Below are positions 36,753 to 45,467 of a stretch of 64,000 bases of DNA, one piece after another. How positions within the stretch are numbered: position 1 is the first letter of the stretch; every line of letters starts with the position of its first letter. A model generated the notes under the pieces. The model was given only the letters and a program-made list of their open reading frames with translations. It did not search any database and had not been told where the DNA came from. This DNA is from VMCP01 sp964527775 (GTDB taxonomy: Bacteria; Bacteroidota; Bacteroidia; NS11-12g; UBA955): NCBI GenBank assembly GCA_964527775.1, contig CAZGQS010000001.1:248001-312000 (forward strand). The letters run 5' to 3'. A program made the position numbers and the translations under genes.

Positions 36753-37976
36753 TTAAGCGTCAAGTTCTCCTGCAATTACGTTCATACTACTCATGGTCAA
36801 AATAGCATCAGACAACAACGAACCTTTGATCATTTCCGGATAAGCTTGGTAATAAATGAAACAAGGTCTTCTAAAGTGCAATCTGTAAGGATTTCTGCCA
36901 CCATCAGAAACTAAGTAATATCCTAATTCACCATTTCCACCTTCCACAGAATGATATACTTCACCAACTGGAATAGGTGTTTCTCCCATCACAATTTTGA
37001 AATGGTAAATTAAAGCTTCCATACTTCTATACACCTCTTCTTTCGGAGGAAGATAAAATGATGGGATATCAGCATGATAATCACCAGAAGGCATGTTGTC
37101 AAGAGCTTGATGTATGATTTTCAAACTTTCTCTGATTTCTTGTTGACGAACCATGAATCTATCATAGGTATCTCCTTCTGTTCCTACGGGGATGTTAAAG
37201 TCGAAGTCCTGATATGATGAATAAGGCTTCATGACGCGCACATCATAATCAACACCTGCTGCTCTTAGGTTAGGACCAGCAAACGAATAATTCAATGCTC
37301 TTTCTGCAGAAATAGGACCAGCACCAATGGTACGATCCATAAAGATTCTATTTCTCTCCAACAAACTACCAAATTCGTCAAAATTCTTTGGGAATTCTTT
37401 CAAAAAGGTTTTCAATTTGCTGTAAAATTCAGGACTAAAGTCGCGGTCAAAACCACCAATACGACCAACATTCGTTGTTAAACGGGCTCCACAGATTTCT
37501 TCAAATAAATCGTAGATTTTCTCACGTTCTTGGAACATGTAGGTGAAACCAGTCAATGCGCCTGTATCAACACCAATTACAGAATTACAAACCAAATGGT
37601 CAGCAATTCTAGATAACTCCATAACAATTACACGCATGTAGTCAACACGTTTGGGCATTTCTGCGCCAATAAGCTTTTCTACAGTCATATGCCAACCCAT
37701 ATTATTTATAGGGGAAGAGCAATAGTTAAGTCGGTCAGTTATTGGAGTAATTTGATTGTATGGTCTTCGCTCAGCTAATTTCTCGAAAGCGCGATGAATA
37801 TACCCTACTGTTTGTTCAGCATGTAAAATGCGTTCTCCATCCACTTTCAACACATTTTGGAAAATGCCGTGTGTTGCGGGGTGTGTTGGACCTAAATTCA
37901 GCGTAGCGATTTCGCCATCGATCGTTTCTGTGCTGACTTGGACGTTGTATTTTTTGTTTACCTCTAGTTCGCTCAT
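36753..37976 (-). CDS. nuoD: NADH-quinone oxidoreductase subunit D
   Basis: This 49-kDa-type subunit helps form the quinone site of complex I. The 407-residue product has LGPTHPATHGIFQNVLKV, the quinone-site HRAFEKLAE with Glu/His, RIADHLVCNSVIGVDTGAL and GNGELGYYLVSDGG. It is separate from nuoC, unlike the NuoCD fusion of Enterobacteria. It overlaps nuoC by 4 bp (ATGA). Confidence 0.97.
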   Translation of the reverse strand: MSELEVNKKYNVQVSTETIDGEIATLNLGPTHPATHGIFQNVLKVDGERILHAEQTVGYIHRAFEKLAERRPYNQITPITDRLNYCSSPINNMGWHMTVEKLIGAEMPKRVDYMRVIVMELSRIADHLVCNSVIGVDTGALTGFTYMFQEREKIYDLFEEICGARLTTNVGRIGGFDRDFSPEFYSKLKTFLKEFPKNFDEFGSLLERNRIFMDRTIGAGPISAERALNYSFAGPNLRAAGVDYDVRVMKPYSSYQDFDFNIPVGTEGDTYDRFMVRQQEIRESLKIIHQALDNMPSGDYHADIPSFYLPPKEEVYRSMEALIYHFKIVMGETPIPVGEVYHSVEGGNGELGYYLVSDGGRNPYRLHFRRPCFIYYQAYPEMIKGSLLSDAILTMSSMNVIAGELDA

Positions 37977-38473
37977 CTTCCAAAAAATGTATCGTTTTTA
38001 TCTCTACGTGTTTCGTCTTCGAGTGCGTATTCTTTTCTCATAGGATGATAATCCATGTCATCCACATTTAAAATTCTTCTAAGATCTGGATGACCAATAA
38101 ATTGAATTCCGAAGAAGTCAAAGGTTTCCCTTTCCATCCAATTGGCAGCAGAGAAAACGGGTGTCAAAGATGGAAACTCCATTTGGTTTTTACTCAAGTT
38201 CGATTTAAATCTTAATCTAGTGTTTTCAATCAGATTTTGAATGTGAAACACCACTTGATATTCTTGATTTTCCTTGTCAGGATAATGTGAACCAGTTAAA
38301 TCAACCAAAAAGTTGTAACCCAATTCAGAGTTCAGATATTGAACAACCTCTAAAGCATTTTTTGCATCAATGACAATATTGTGCTCGTTGTATTTATCTG
38401 CTGTATACTCGAGTATAAATCCTTTTGAATTTAAACCCTCAATGGTTTTATCTAAAAAAGACGATGTACTCAT
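37973..38473 (-). CDS. nuoC: NADH-quinone oxidoreductase subunit C
   Basis: This 30-kDa-type peripheral subunit of complex I binds NuoD. The 166-residue product has the block NWMERETFDFFGIQFIGHPDLRR, the signature of NuoC, followed by the DYHPMRKEYALEDE C-terminal segment. It overlaps nuoB and nuoD by 4 bp each, typical of a coupled operon. Confidence 0.95.
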   Translation of the reverse strand: MSTSSFLDKTIEGLNSKGFILEYTADKYNEHNIVIDAKNALEVVQYLNSELGYNFLVDLTGSHYPDKENQEYQVVFHIQNLIENTRLRFKSNLSKNQMEFPSLTPVFSAANWMERETFDFFGIQFIGHPDLRRILNVDDMDYHPMRKEYALEDETRRDKNDTFFGR

Positions 38474-39015
38474 TTTGTAGTTTCGATGTTGTAAGTTTCA
38501 AGCATTTTACGGTATTCATCAGAATCTCTTCTTCTCAAACTTTCAGTTCTGGCAAGATGCTGAATTTTCAAAACACCTTCAATAATTTGTTCAGGTCTTG
38601 GTGGACAACCAGGAACGTAAACATCTACAGGTATAACGTGATCAATGCCTTGAAGTACACTGTATGTGTCGAATATTCCGCCACTAGAGGCACAAGCTCC
38701 AACTGAAAGTACCCACTTAGGTTCAGCCATTTGATCATAAACTTGTTTTAATACAGGACCTAATTTTTTAGAAATAGTTCCAGCAACAATGAGTAAGTCG
38801 GCTTGTCTTGGACTGAAAGACATACGTTCGGAACCGAATCGAGCCAAATCGTAATTTGCACCCATGGTAGCCATGAATTCAATTCCACAACAAGAAGTTG
38901 CAAAAGGCAATGGCCACAATGAATTTGCTCTAGCCATACCAATTACCGTATCCAATGAAGTTGCAAAGAAACCTTGTCCTTCGAATCCTTCTGGCGCATC
39001 AACTACTTTAACCAT
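38470..39015 (-). CDS. nuoB: NADH-quinone oxidoreductase subunit B
   Basis: This subunit carries cluster N2, the last electron carrier before quinone. The 181-residue protein has the double cysteine of TSCCGIEFM, the third cysteine in SVGACASSGG and the fourth in YVPGCPPRPE. All four cluster ligands are present. It lies 23 nt after nuoA and overlaps nuoC. Confidence 0.97.
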   Translation of the reverse strand: MVKVVDAPEGFEGQGFFATSLDTVIGMARANSLWPLPFATSCCGIEFMATMGANYDLARFGSERMSFSPRQADLLIVAGTISKKLGPVLKQVYDQMAEPKWVLSVGACASSGGIFDTYSVLQGIDHVIPVDVYVPGCPPRPEQIIEGVLKIQHLARTESLRRRDSDEYRKMLETYNIETTK

Positions 39016-39038
39016 AACTATACAACAAATTTATTTGA

Positions 39039-39404
39039 TTAACGTTCCCATTCAAGGGCACCTTTTTTCCACACGTAAATGAATCCGGTCAAGAAAAATC
39101 CAACAAAAGTGACAACGGCCATGAATCCTTCCCAACCCATTTCTTTAAAATTGACCGCGTAAGGATAGAAAAAAATCACTTCCACGTCAAACAAAACAAA
39201 TAGAATAGCCGACAAAAAGTACTTGACTGAAACAGGAAATCGAGCATCTCCTTGAGATTCAATTCCACATTCGAAAGTCTCTATTTTTTTGACAGTCTTT
39301 TTCTTAGGACCTAAGAGTTGAGATAAAAACAAGGCTAACACCACAAACCCAATGGAAAAACCCAATTGGATTAATATCGGAATATAACTTTCTGGACTAT
39401 TCAT
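39039..39404 (-). CDS. nuoA: NADH-quinone oxidoreductase subunit A
   Basis: This three-helix membrane subunit of complex I is the first gene of the nuoA-H block. The 121-residue product has FECGIESQGDARFPVSVKYF, the conserved loop with Cys and Glu, then FVLFDVEVIFFYPYAV. I chose the ATG at 39404 (MNSPESYIP) because the longer reading adds a poorly matching leader that would also contain the promoter. A TATTTTTG box lies 9 nt upstream. Confidence 0.95.
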   Translation of the reverse strand: MNSPESYIPILIQLGFSIGFVVLALFLSQLLGPKKKTVKKIETFECGIESQGDARFPVSVKYFLSAILFVLFDVEVIFFYPYAVNFKEMGWEGFMAVVTFVGFFLTGFIYVWKKGALEWER

Positions 39405-39413
39405 GACTTGCAA

Positions 39414-39421
39414 CAAAAATA
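39414..39421 (-). promoter_or_regulatory. Candidate -7 box TATTTTTG for nuoA-H
   Basis: A perfect minus-strand TAnnTTTG match ends 9 nt before the nuoA ATG. A minus-strand TTG at 39446-39448 sits 24 nt further upstream. Confidence 0.55.
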
Positions 39422-39550
39422 ATACAACGCAGTATATGTATTGTTCAATGATTGCCCTTTTGTGTAAAAAAATATCCAAGTTTTATCACATTTTAGGATC
39501 ACTGATGGATTTATCAGACAATTTGACTGAAATTGCATCAGAATTTAATT

Positions 39551-40348
39551 ATGAAACAAAGAAAAATACTCGGAATTACGTCGTTATTGACAATGGCTGG
39601 ATTGACTGTTGTCCTCACATCCAATTCTTCAGGGCCAGGCGGAAATAGAACTGGTTCTCCAGGAAGTTCAGGAACATGTACGTCTTGTCATGGCTCCAAT
39701 AACAATTTAGCATCTTCTGTCACTGCTGAATTAATTGACAAAACAACTAATACATCTGTTACAGACATTATTCCATCAACAACTTACACTCTAAGAATTA
39801 CATCCAAAGGAAATTCATCAAAAATGGGTTTTCAAGCTGTTATATTAGATGCATCTAATGCGGCGGCAGGTACATTTGGCACAGCTCCTTCCAAAACCAA
39901 TGTGAGTTCATCAAAAGTTTGGGGGCACACATCTCCAGGTACTTCAAATGGAGAGAATGTATGGGAAATTGACTGGCAAGCTCCAAGTTCCATTTCTGGT
40001 AACCTAAACGTATATGCAGCATCGGTAATTTCAAATGGCAATGGTTCAGACAACGGAGATGATGTGAAAACAGCCGTTCTACAGTTGAAAGCAAACGCCA
40101 ACTCTACAACCGTTCTTTCACAAACTGCTGTAAAACTATTGGGTAACCCAATTTCAAAAGGAAATCATTTGGAAATCAATCAAACACTTAAAATGGCCGT
40201 TATTTGGAACTTGAATGGCCAAGTGGTTTTAAAACAGAGCAACTGCAAAAGCATAAATGTAACTAATTTTCAGTCAGGGAATTACATCCTTCAGGGTATT
40301 GACCAGAATGGAAATCGTTTTTCAGAACAATTTACTGTGGTAGATTAA
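39551..40348 (+). CDS. T9SS cargo with CxxCH motif (choice-of-anchor-V/Reelin-like)
   Basis: The predicted product is an exported 265-residue protein. A signal anchor or signal peptide (about 1-25) precedes a Gly/Ser-rich stretch and TCTSCHGSN, a CxxCH haem-attachment-like motif at residues 43-47. A beta-rich domain (about 50-170) resembles the choice-of-anchor V or Reelin-like domain of Bacteroidota secreted proteins. The last 70 residues look like a T9SS sorting domain (LLGNPISKGNHLEI onward). Whether haem is truly bound is unknown; only one CxxCH is present. The ATG at 39551 opens the signal region better than the upstream in-frame ATG. It ends 1 nt from the convergent mltG stop. Confidence 0.7.
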   Translation: MKQRKILGITSLLTMAGLTVVLTSNSSGPGGNRTGSPGSSGTCTSCHGSNNNLASSVTAELIDKTTNTSVTDIIPSTTYTLRITSKGNSSKMGFQAVILDASNAAAGTFGTAPSKTNVSSSKVWGHTSPGTSNGENVWEIDWQAPSSISGNLNVYAASVISNGNGSDNGDDVKTAVLQLKANANSTTVLSQTAVKLLGNPISKGNHLEINQTLKMAVIWNLNGQVVLKQSNCKSINVTNFQSGNYILQGIDQNGNRFSEQFTVVD

Positions 40349-40349
40349 T

Positions 40350-41360
40350 TTACTTACGTTTAAGTTCCTCTCTATTTAACGCCCTGTGAAAAGCAGAGGC
40401 GTTTTTTTTGTGATTATTGTAATCAGATTCGAAAATGTGGTAACCTGAAAAGTCTGACTTTGCGCAGAAATACAAATAATCATGTTTAGTATAGTTTAAC
40501 ACAGCATCTATGGCTTCCACAGAAGGAATACAAATAGGTCCAGGAGGTAACCCCTTGTGGATATAAGTGTTATAAGGTGAATTAATAAATAAATCTTCTT
40601 TGCCCCTCACCCGTTCAGCCTTGCCTTTTGCAAAGACTATAGTGGGATCAGCTTGTAATTTCATTCCTGTTCGGTACCTATTTATATAAACACCAGCAAT
40701 TTTAGTGTACTCGTCTTTTTTGTTACTTTCTTTCTGAACTAGGCTGGCAATAGTAACTGCTTGAAGTAAACTCAAATTTTGATTCTTCAATTTACTTGTC
40801 CGAACACTATCCCAAAAAATTTCATGTTCAGCTTTCATACGGTCAAAAAATCCTTCTACAGATACTCCAATCGATATATTGTAAGTATTTGGTATGATGA
40901 ATGTTGGCCAAGTAGTGTCATTGAATCCATAATCTAAAAGTAATTTAGGGTTCACCAATTCACCATGAATGTCACCATAGTTGATGATCAATTTTGAAGA
41001 AATTCTTTCGCTCAAACTTTCAGCCCAAATCCCAGGAATAATGACAAGATTGATGGTTTGATTTCTATTTTCCCTCAATGTTCGGATGATTTTGAACGGA
41101 TTGCTGTTTGGGGGAAGGAAAAACTTGCAAGGCGTGATTTTATATCCCGCTTTTTCAGCCCAAAAGGCCAATCCCAATGGCATTTCAATTTTAAAGTTAT
41201 TATTGAAGTAGGTATTTAAACTGTCTGAATTCCAATTGTTTTTAATGATAACTTCTTGATGGTTTTTATTGCTGGAAGTTTGTAAGAAAAAGATGGCTAC
41301 GATGGCCATTAATATAATACTCAATACTAACAGAATTACCCACTTTTTGCTTTTTTTCAT
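40350..41360 (-). CDS. mltG: Endolytic murein transglycosylase
   Basis: MltG cuts nascent glycan strands in the periplasm and sets their length. The predicted 336-residue protein has an N-terminal membrane anchor (about 7-27), a LysM-like intermediate region and the YceG domain. Its catalytic glutamate sits in VQKESNKKDEYTKIAGVYIN, followed by LQADPTIVFAKG, and the closing block GLPPGPICIPSVEAIDAVL is diagnostic. I chose the ATG at 41360 so that the basic residues and the helix come first. It is divergent from dapB by 74 bp. Confidence 0.93.
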   Translation of the reverse strand: MKKSKKWVILLVLSIILMAIVAIFFLQTSSNKNHQEVIIKNNWNSDSLNTYFNNNFKIEMPLGLAFWAEKAGYKITPCKFFLPPNSNPFKIIRTLRENRNQTINLVIIPGIWAESLSERISSKLIINYGDIHGELVNPKLLLDYGFNDTTWPTFIIPNTYNISIGVSVEGFFDRMKAEHEIFWDSVRTSKLKNQNLSLLQAVTIASLVQKESNKKDEYTKIAGVYINRYRTGMKLQADPTIVFAKGKAERVRGKEDLFINSPYNTYIHKGLPPGPICIPSVEAIDAVLNYTKHDYLYFCAKSDFSGYHIFESDYNNHKKNASAFHRALNREELKRK

Positions 41361-41422
41361 ATTTTTACAAAACGCAAAAATCAACTTTTTTCTCAAATCA
41401 AAGAGTTTAATTTTTTCAAGCG

Positions 41423-41430
41423 TATTTTTG
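41423..41430 (+). promoter_or_regulatory. Candidate -7 box TATTTTTG for dapB
   Basis: A perfect TAnnTTTG match ends only 4 nt before the GTG start at 41435, so transcription would begin at about the initiation codon. Confidence 0.55.
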
Positions 41431-41434
41431 TGGG

Positions 41435-42148
41435 GTGAAAGTAGCAATAATAGGTGCCGGTAAGATGGGTAAAACCATAGAAGGTTTATCTTCGGAGATG
41501 GGATTTGAAGTTGTGGAACGATTTAACTCAATCAATCCATTTTTAGAATGTTCATCTATAAAAGCCGATGTAGCCATAGAGTTTTCTATTCCTGAATTAG
41601 CAGTTAAGCACATTCTTCATGCTCATGAAATAGGAATCCCCATTGTTGTTGGAACCACAGGATGGTACAATGAGTTTGATGCAGTAAAACAACATACAAT
41701 ATCTAATAACGGAAGCCTTTTTTACGCTTCTAATTTTTCAGTTGGGGTAAATATCTTTTTTCAAGTAAATACTTTGCTTTCCAAGCTGATGGATCAACAA
41801 CCACAGTATTCAGCATCCATGCAGGAGATTCATCATACAGAAAAAAAGGATGCACCTAGCGGTACGGCAATCAGTTTGGCAAATCAAATTTGTGCCCATA
41901 ATCACCAATATGAAAATTGGACATTGAATAAAGATCCTCATTTAAGTAATGAATTACCCATTGAGGCTTACAGAGAACCACATGTTCCTGGAACTCATAT
42001 TGTAAAATGGGATAGCGCGATTGATTTTATTGAAATCAAGCACGAAGCAAAAAGTCGTTTAGGTTTTGCGCAAGGTGCAGTATATGCGGCAAAATACTTG
42101 ATAGGTAAAAAAGGTGTTTTTTCGATGAATGACCTTCTCCAACTTTGA
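41435..42148 (+). CDS. dapB: 4-hydroxy-tetrahydrodipicolinate reductase
   Basis: This NAD(P)H enzyme acts in the lysine and diaminopimelate pathway, which supplies peptidoglycan. The 237-residue product has the Rossmann loop GAGKMG at 7-12 and the catalytic block HHTEKKDAPSGTA at 133-145. GTTGW (73-77) and YASNFSVGVN (98-107) are also typical. The start is GTG at 41435: the first in-frame ATG falls inside the GAGKMG loop, so it cannot be the real start. Together with murF and mltG it makes a peptidoglycan-related cluster of separate transcripts. Confidence 0.94.
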   Translation: MKVAIIGAGKMGKTIEGLSSEMGFEVVERFNSINPFLECSSIKADVAIEFSIPELAVKHILHAHEIGIPIVVGTTGWYNEFDAVKQHTISNNGSLFYASNFSVGVNIFFQVNTLLSKLMDQQPQYSASMQEIHHTEKKDAPSGTAISLANQICAHNHQYENWTLNKDPHLSNELPIEAYREPHVPGTHIVKWDSAIDFIEIKHEAKSRLGFAQGAVYAAKYLIGKKGVFSMNDLLQL

Positions 42149-42176
42149 ACATAACCGAATTAATCAAATTTGAATT

Positions 42177-42184
42177 TACATTTG
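42177..42184 (+). promoter_or_regulatory. Candidate -7 box TACATTTG for lepB
   Basis: A perfect TAnnTTTG match ends 6 nt before the lepB ATG at 42191, in the 42-bp gap after dapB. Confidence 0.55.
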
Positions 42185-42190
42185 TAACCT

Positions 42191-43756
42191 ATGGATAGTT
42201 TTAATCTCCAGATATTTATTACCATTTGGGCTGCAGCCTTTATTCTTACTCGTTTAGGACTTTCAAAAATGTTCAAGCTCGCTGGATTTAATCCCTTGCT
42301 TGCTTGGATTCCTATATTAAATTGGTGGTTTTGGATAAAATTAGTTGATAGACCAAAATGGTATATGATTGGGATGGTTATTCCAGGACTAAATATTCTG
42401 TTTAGTTTCAACATTAAACTTGATCTACTCAGAAGTTTTGGAAAGAATACCTTTTGGGAGCAGTTTGCAGGTATAGTATTGACTTTTGCCTATTTTCCCT
42501 ATTTGTTGTTTGATAAAAAGTTGGCTTATATTGGAGCTGCAGGAAATAAAGATTGGAGAACAGAGAACCTCAAAAAATCGTCTGGCGGTCGTGAATGGGC
42601 AGATGCATTGTTGTTTGCTGCCTATGTAGCAGGCGGTATGAGAGCATTGTTTTTTGATTTATATCAAATTCCAACCCCTTCAATGGAATCTAATTTGATG
42701 GTGGGAGATTATTTAGTGGTTTCTAGAACCAACATAGGAATGAGAATTCCTTTGACACCCATATCAGTTCCGGTATTAGCTCCGAAAGAAATTATGGGAC
42801 TCAAAGCTTATTCTGAATTGGTTGAGTTTCCTTACATGAGACTGCCTGGTTGGTATAAGATCAAAAATAACGATGTCATCGTGTTCAATTGGCCGGCTGA
42901 TGCGGGATTTCCTGTTGATAAGAAAGACAACTACGTTAAGAGATGCATAGGTATTCCAGGTGACTCCATTTACATTAAAGATGCAGTGGTTTATGTCAAT
43001 GGAAAGGCTCTTCCATCGGTAAAAAAACAACAAAAAAGATATTTGTTGTTGATGAATGAGTTCATTTCACAAGACTTTTTGGTAAATAATGATTTAGGTG
43101 ATTATACCATTCCATATCGTGTGGCTCCAGAAATTTTAGAATCTACTAAAAAGCAAGGTGAAATGTTGATACCGTATCACATTTACACTTGGCCGGAAAA
43201 TGCCGATAAAATTAGAAATGTAAAGAGTGTACGTGGGTTATTCGAAGATATTATTGATGAAGGTTACAACCGACATTTATTCCCAGATACTATGAACACA
43301 GCTTATTTGAAGCATAACTGGGATTTAAATAATTTTGGGCCATTCTACCTTCCCAAGAGAGGCGATAAAATCCGCCTAACTAAAGGAAATTGGGATTGGT
43401 TTAAAGCGGCAATCAATGTTTATGAAAAGGCCGATATCTCTGAACAAGATGGCCGTTTCTATAAAAATGGAGGTTCTATTGAAGTCACTGAATATACCTT
43501 CAAATACGGATATTATTGGATGATGGGAGACAATCGTTACAATAGTTATGATTCCAGAATGTGGGGATATGTGCCAGAAGATCACATTTTAGGTAAACCC
43601 TTGTTCACTTTCTTCTCTTTGAGAAAGGTAATTGGTATAAACGATATTGGAGAGCCATTGATTGAAGGAAATAATATGATTTACGAAACAAAGGCTAAGT
43701 CTGATAATTCCATGAGCTTTATTCGCTGGGATAGAATTTTCAGGAAGATTGAATGA
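42191..43756 (+). CDS. lepB: Signal peptidase I with N-terminal membrane domain
   Basis: It cleaves signal peptides from exported proteins at the outer face of the inner membrane. At 521 residues it is about double the usual size. An N-terminal region (1-110) with two or three helices (LSKMFKLAGFNPLLAWIPIL) resembles the DUF5684-like extension of Bacteroidota LepB. The catalytic serine is Ser164 in PTPSMESNLMVGD and the lysine is Lys250 in YVKRCIGIPGDS. The conserved C-terminal box GDNRYNSYDSR is at about 446-456. Roughly 190 residues lie between the lysine and that box, longer than in E. coli. Convergent remB-like gene ends 7 nt away. Confidence 0.94.
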   Translation: MDSFNLQIFITIWAAAFILTRLGLSKMFKLAGFNPLLAWIPILNWWFWIKLVDRPKWYMIGMVIPGLNILFSFNIKLDLLRSFGKNTFWEQFAGIVLTFAYFPYLLFDKKLAYIGAAGNKDWRTENLKKSSGGREWADALLFAAYVAGGMRALFFDLYQIPTPSMESNLMVGDYLVVSRTNIGMRIPLTPISVPVLAPKEIMGLKAYSELVEFPYMRLPGWYKIKNNDVIVFNWPADAGFPVDKKDNYVKRCIGIPGDSIYIKDAVVYVNGKALPSVKKQQKRYLLLMNEFISQDFLVNNDLGDYTIPYRVAPEILESTKKQGEMLIPYHIYTWPENADKIRNVKSVRGLFEDIIDEGYNRHLFPDTMNTAYLKHNWDLNNFGPFYLPKRGDKIRLTKGNWDWFKAAINVYEKADISEQDGRFYKNGGSIEVTEYTFKYGYYWMMGDNRYNSYDSRMWGYVPEDHILGKPLFTFFSLRKVIGINDIGEPLIEGNNMIYETKAKSDNSMSFIRWDRIFRKIE

Positions 43757-43763
43757 TGATAAA

Positions 43764-45467
43764 TCACCTTAGCGTGTTGTCTCTCTGATCGTAGAAATTC
43801 CATCTTATTCCAAATCCCAAATAGCTTCTTGTGTAAGCATTGTAGCCAATATTTTTCATCAATTGATAGTTCAATTCAATGCTTCCACCAGGAAATAAAT
43901 AATATCTAGCTGTTAATTGAGCTTGTATAATAGATTGTTTTGCGCCTTGAAGCATCATTGCATTTTGGCGATCATAAGCTGTTCTATATGACTTAAATAA
44001 ACTTCCCCCGAAATTTAATCCTGCGGTATCCTGTCCCTTTTGCGCAAAAATACCCACGCATTTAATTTCTAATTTTTGAATTTTAGCTGGAACCCAAAAC
44101 GTACGTAGAGCAATTTCCCTGAAATTACTTTCCAGAGGGTGTGCCAATGCATGGCTAAAATGACTGTAATAACTGCTACTAAAATGTGAATATGTATGAG
44201 GACGAACACGGTTGTACTCTAATTGCACATATGCTTGATCTTTGGTGTTTGTATTTCGGGAGTTTGTAGAAAAATATATTCCCAATTGCTGACCAAATTT
44301 ATTTCCGTAGTAGTTTTTCTGATTGATCACCTTTCCCATAGTGAATTCATCTAAAAGAAGTTGACCGTAAACCAACCATTGTTTTTTAGGTGTCCACTTG
44401 AAATCAAAAGCCAACATGGCATTATCTGGAGAACCTAAGTCTCTTTCAACTGACCTATATAAAATAATGGGATTCAAATAATTTGCATCAAATTGGTTAT
44501 TTGTACGTGAATGGATGATCATTTCAGAAAAACCCAATTCAAAATTCAGTTTCTTAAATTCCAATGAGCCCCTATGCATGGCTAGGAATTTTTTATTAAG
44601 AACTCCAAAAGTGTCTTCTGTCATATCTCTTACCAGTTCCTTGAATAAATTTTGATATTTAAACGGTCCTAGGGAATAATTAACTTGCAAAAACAAACTT
44701 GGTGGAGCGAAATTGCTCAAAATCAAACTTCTAAAACCTGAACCTACAAACTGTCGGTCATGTCCAAAAGTAGATGTTATGTTGTAGGAATTTTTCTTCT
44801 CAATGATTTTTGCTTGTATATAACCGATGGCATAAAAATTTGATATCAAACGAGAATCTGTTCTTTGGTAATACGTAATACCTTGATATACTTTATTCTG
44901 TGTGTAAAAGTCATCCAAATTTTTGGTATAGTTGTGCTGATAATCAAAAACTTGCGCATAAAGAGTGATTTTATCGGAAAATTGCGCTTGAACTTCAACT
45001 CCTCGCCCATTAACCAAAGCGGTATCAAATGTGTTTCCCATTTTTGGACTGTATAACAAGTCTAAAATTGGATTGATTACAATGTAGTCTGATTTATCTG
45101 TTGATTCCCAGCAATATGCACGGTTGGGACTTGAAAAAAAATGCTCTCCTAATTTCTTTGTCAATTTCCAATTTCCAAAACCATGTCGGGTATTCCCGAA
45201 GTACTCAGGATTATTCCACTGAAAAAAATTATAATCTTGATTCGAAAAGTTCTTTCGGTTTTTAGCAGAATCAAATGGTGTTTGGCGGGCCAAATTTGAT
45301 ATCAATTCAGGAGACTGAACATGAAATCTCATTGAATTGAATTCTTCTAAACTTGAAGAAATCAAACGATCTTCGAGAATTGAATGTGCTTTAATTAAGC
45401 GGTACTGCGAATATACATTCTGACTCATTGTCGCAGCAACAATGGCAAGATACTTTAAAATATTCAT
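43764..45467 (-). CDS. RemB-like outer membrane/gliding-motility protein
   Basis: The predicted product has 567 residues, a signal peptide (ends NVYSQ near 21) and long alternating beta-strands, consistent with an outer membrane barrel. The segment YIVINPILDLLYS then GRGVEVQAQFSDKITLYAQV resembles the RemB/Wzi-like proteins of gliding flavobacteria, where NP-rich strands precede a loop. Function in gliding or capsule attachment is inferred from this resemblance. Its start overlaps the asparaginase stop by 4 bp (ATGA), so it is the last gene of the EVE-pyrR-pyrB-asparaginase unit. The sequence ends FYDQRDNTLR, without the usual terminal aromatic. Confidence 0.5.
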   Translation of the reverse strand: MNILKYLAIVAATMSQNVYSQYRLIKAHSILEDRLISSSLEEFNSMRFHVQSPELISNLARQTPFDSAKNRKNFSNQDYNFFQWNNPEYFGNTRHGFGNWKLTKKLGEHFFSSPNRAYCWESTDKSDYIVINPILDLLYSPKMGNTFDTALVNGRGVEVQAQFSDKITLYAQVFDYQHNYTKNLDDFYTQNKVYQGITYYQRTDSRLISNFYAIGYIQAKIIEKKNSYNITSTFGHDRQFVGSGFRSLILSNFAPPSLFLQVNYSLGPFKYQNLFKELVRDMTEDTFGVLNKKFLAMHRGSLEFKKLNFELGFSEMIIHSRTNNQFDANYLNPIILYRSVERDLGSPDNAMLAFDFKWTPKKQWLVYGQLLLDEFTMGKVINQKNYYGNKFGQQLGIYFSTNSRNTNTKDQAYVQLEYNRVRPHTYSHFSSSYYSHFSHALAHPLESNFREIALRTFWVPAKIQKLEIKCVGIFAQKGQDTAGLNFGGSLFKSYRTAYDRQNAMMLQGAKQSIIQAQLTARYYLFPGGSIELNYQLMKNIGYNAYTRSYLGFGIRWNFYDQRDNTLR

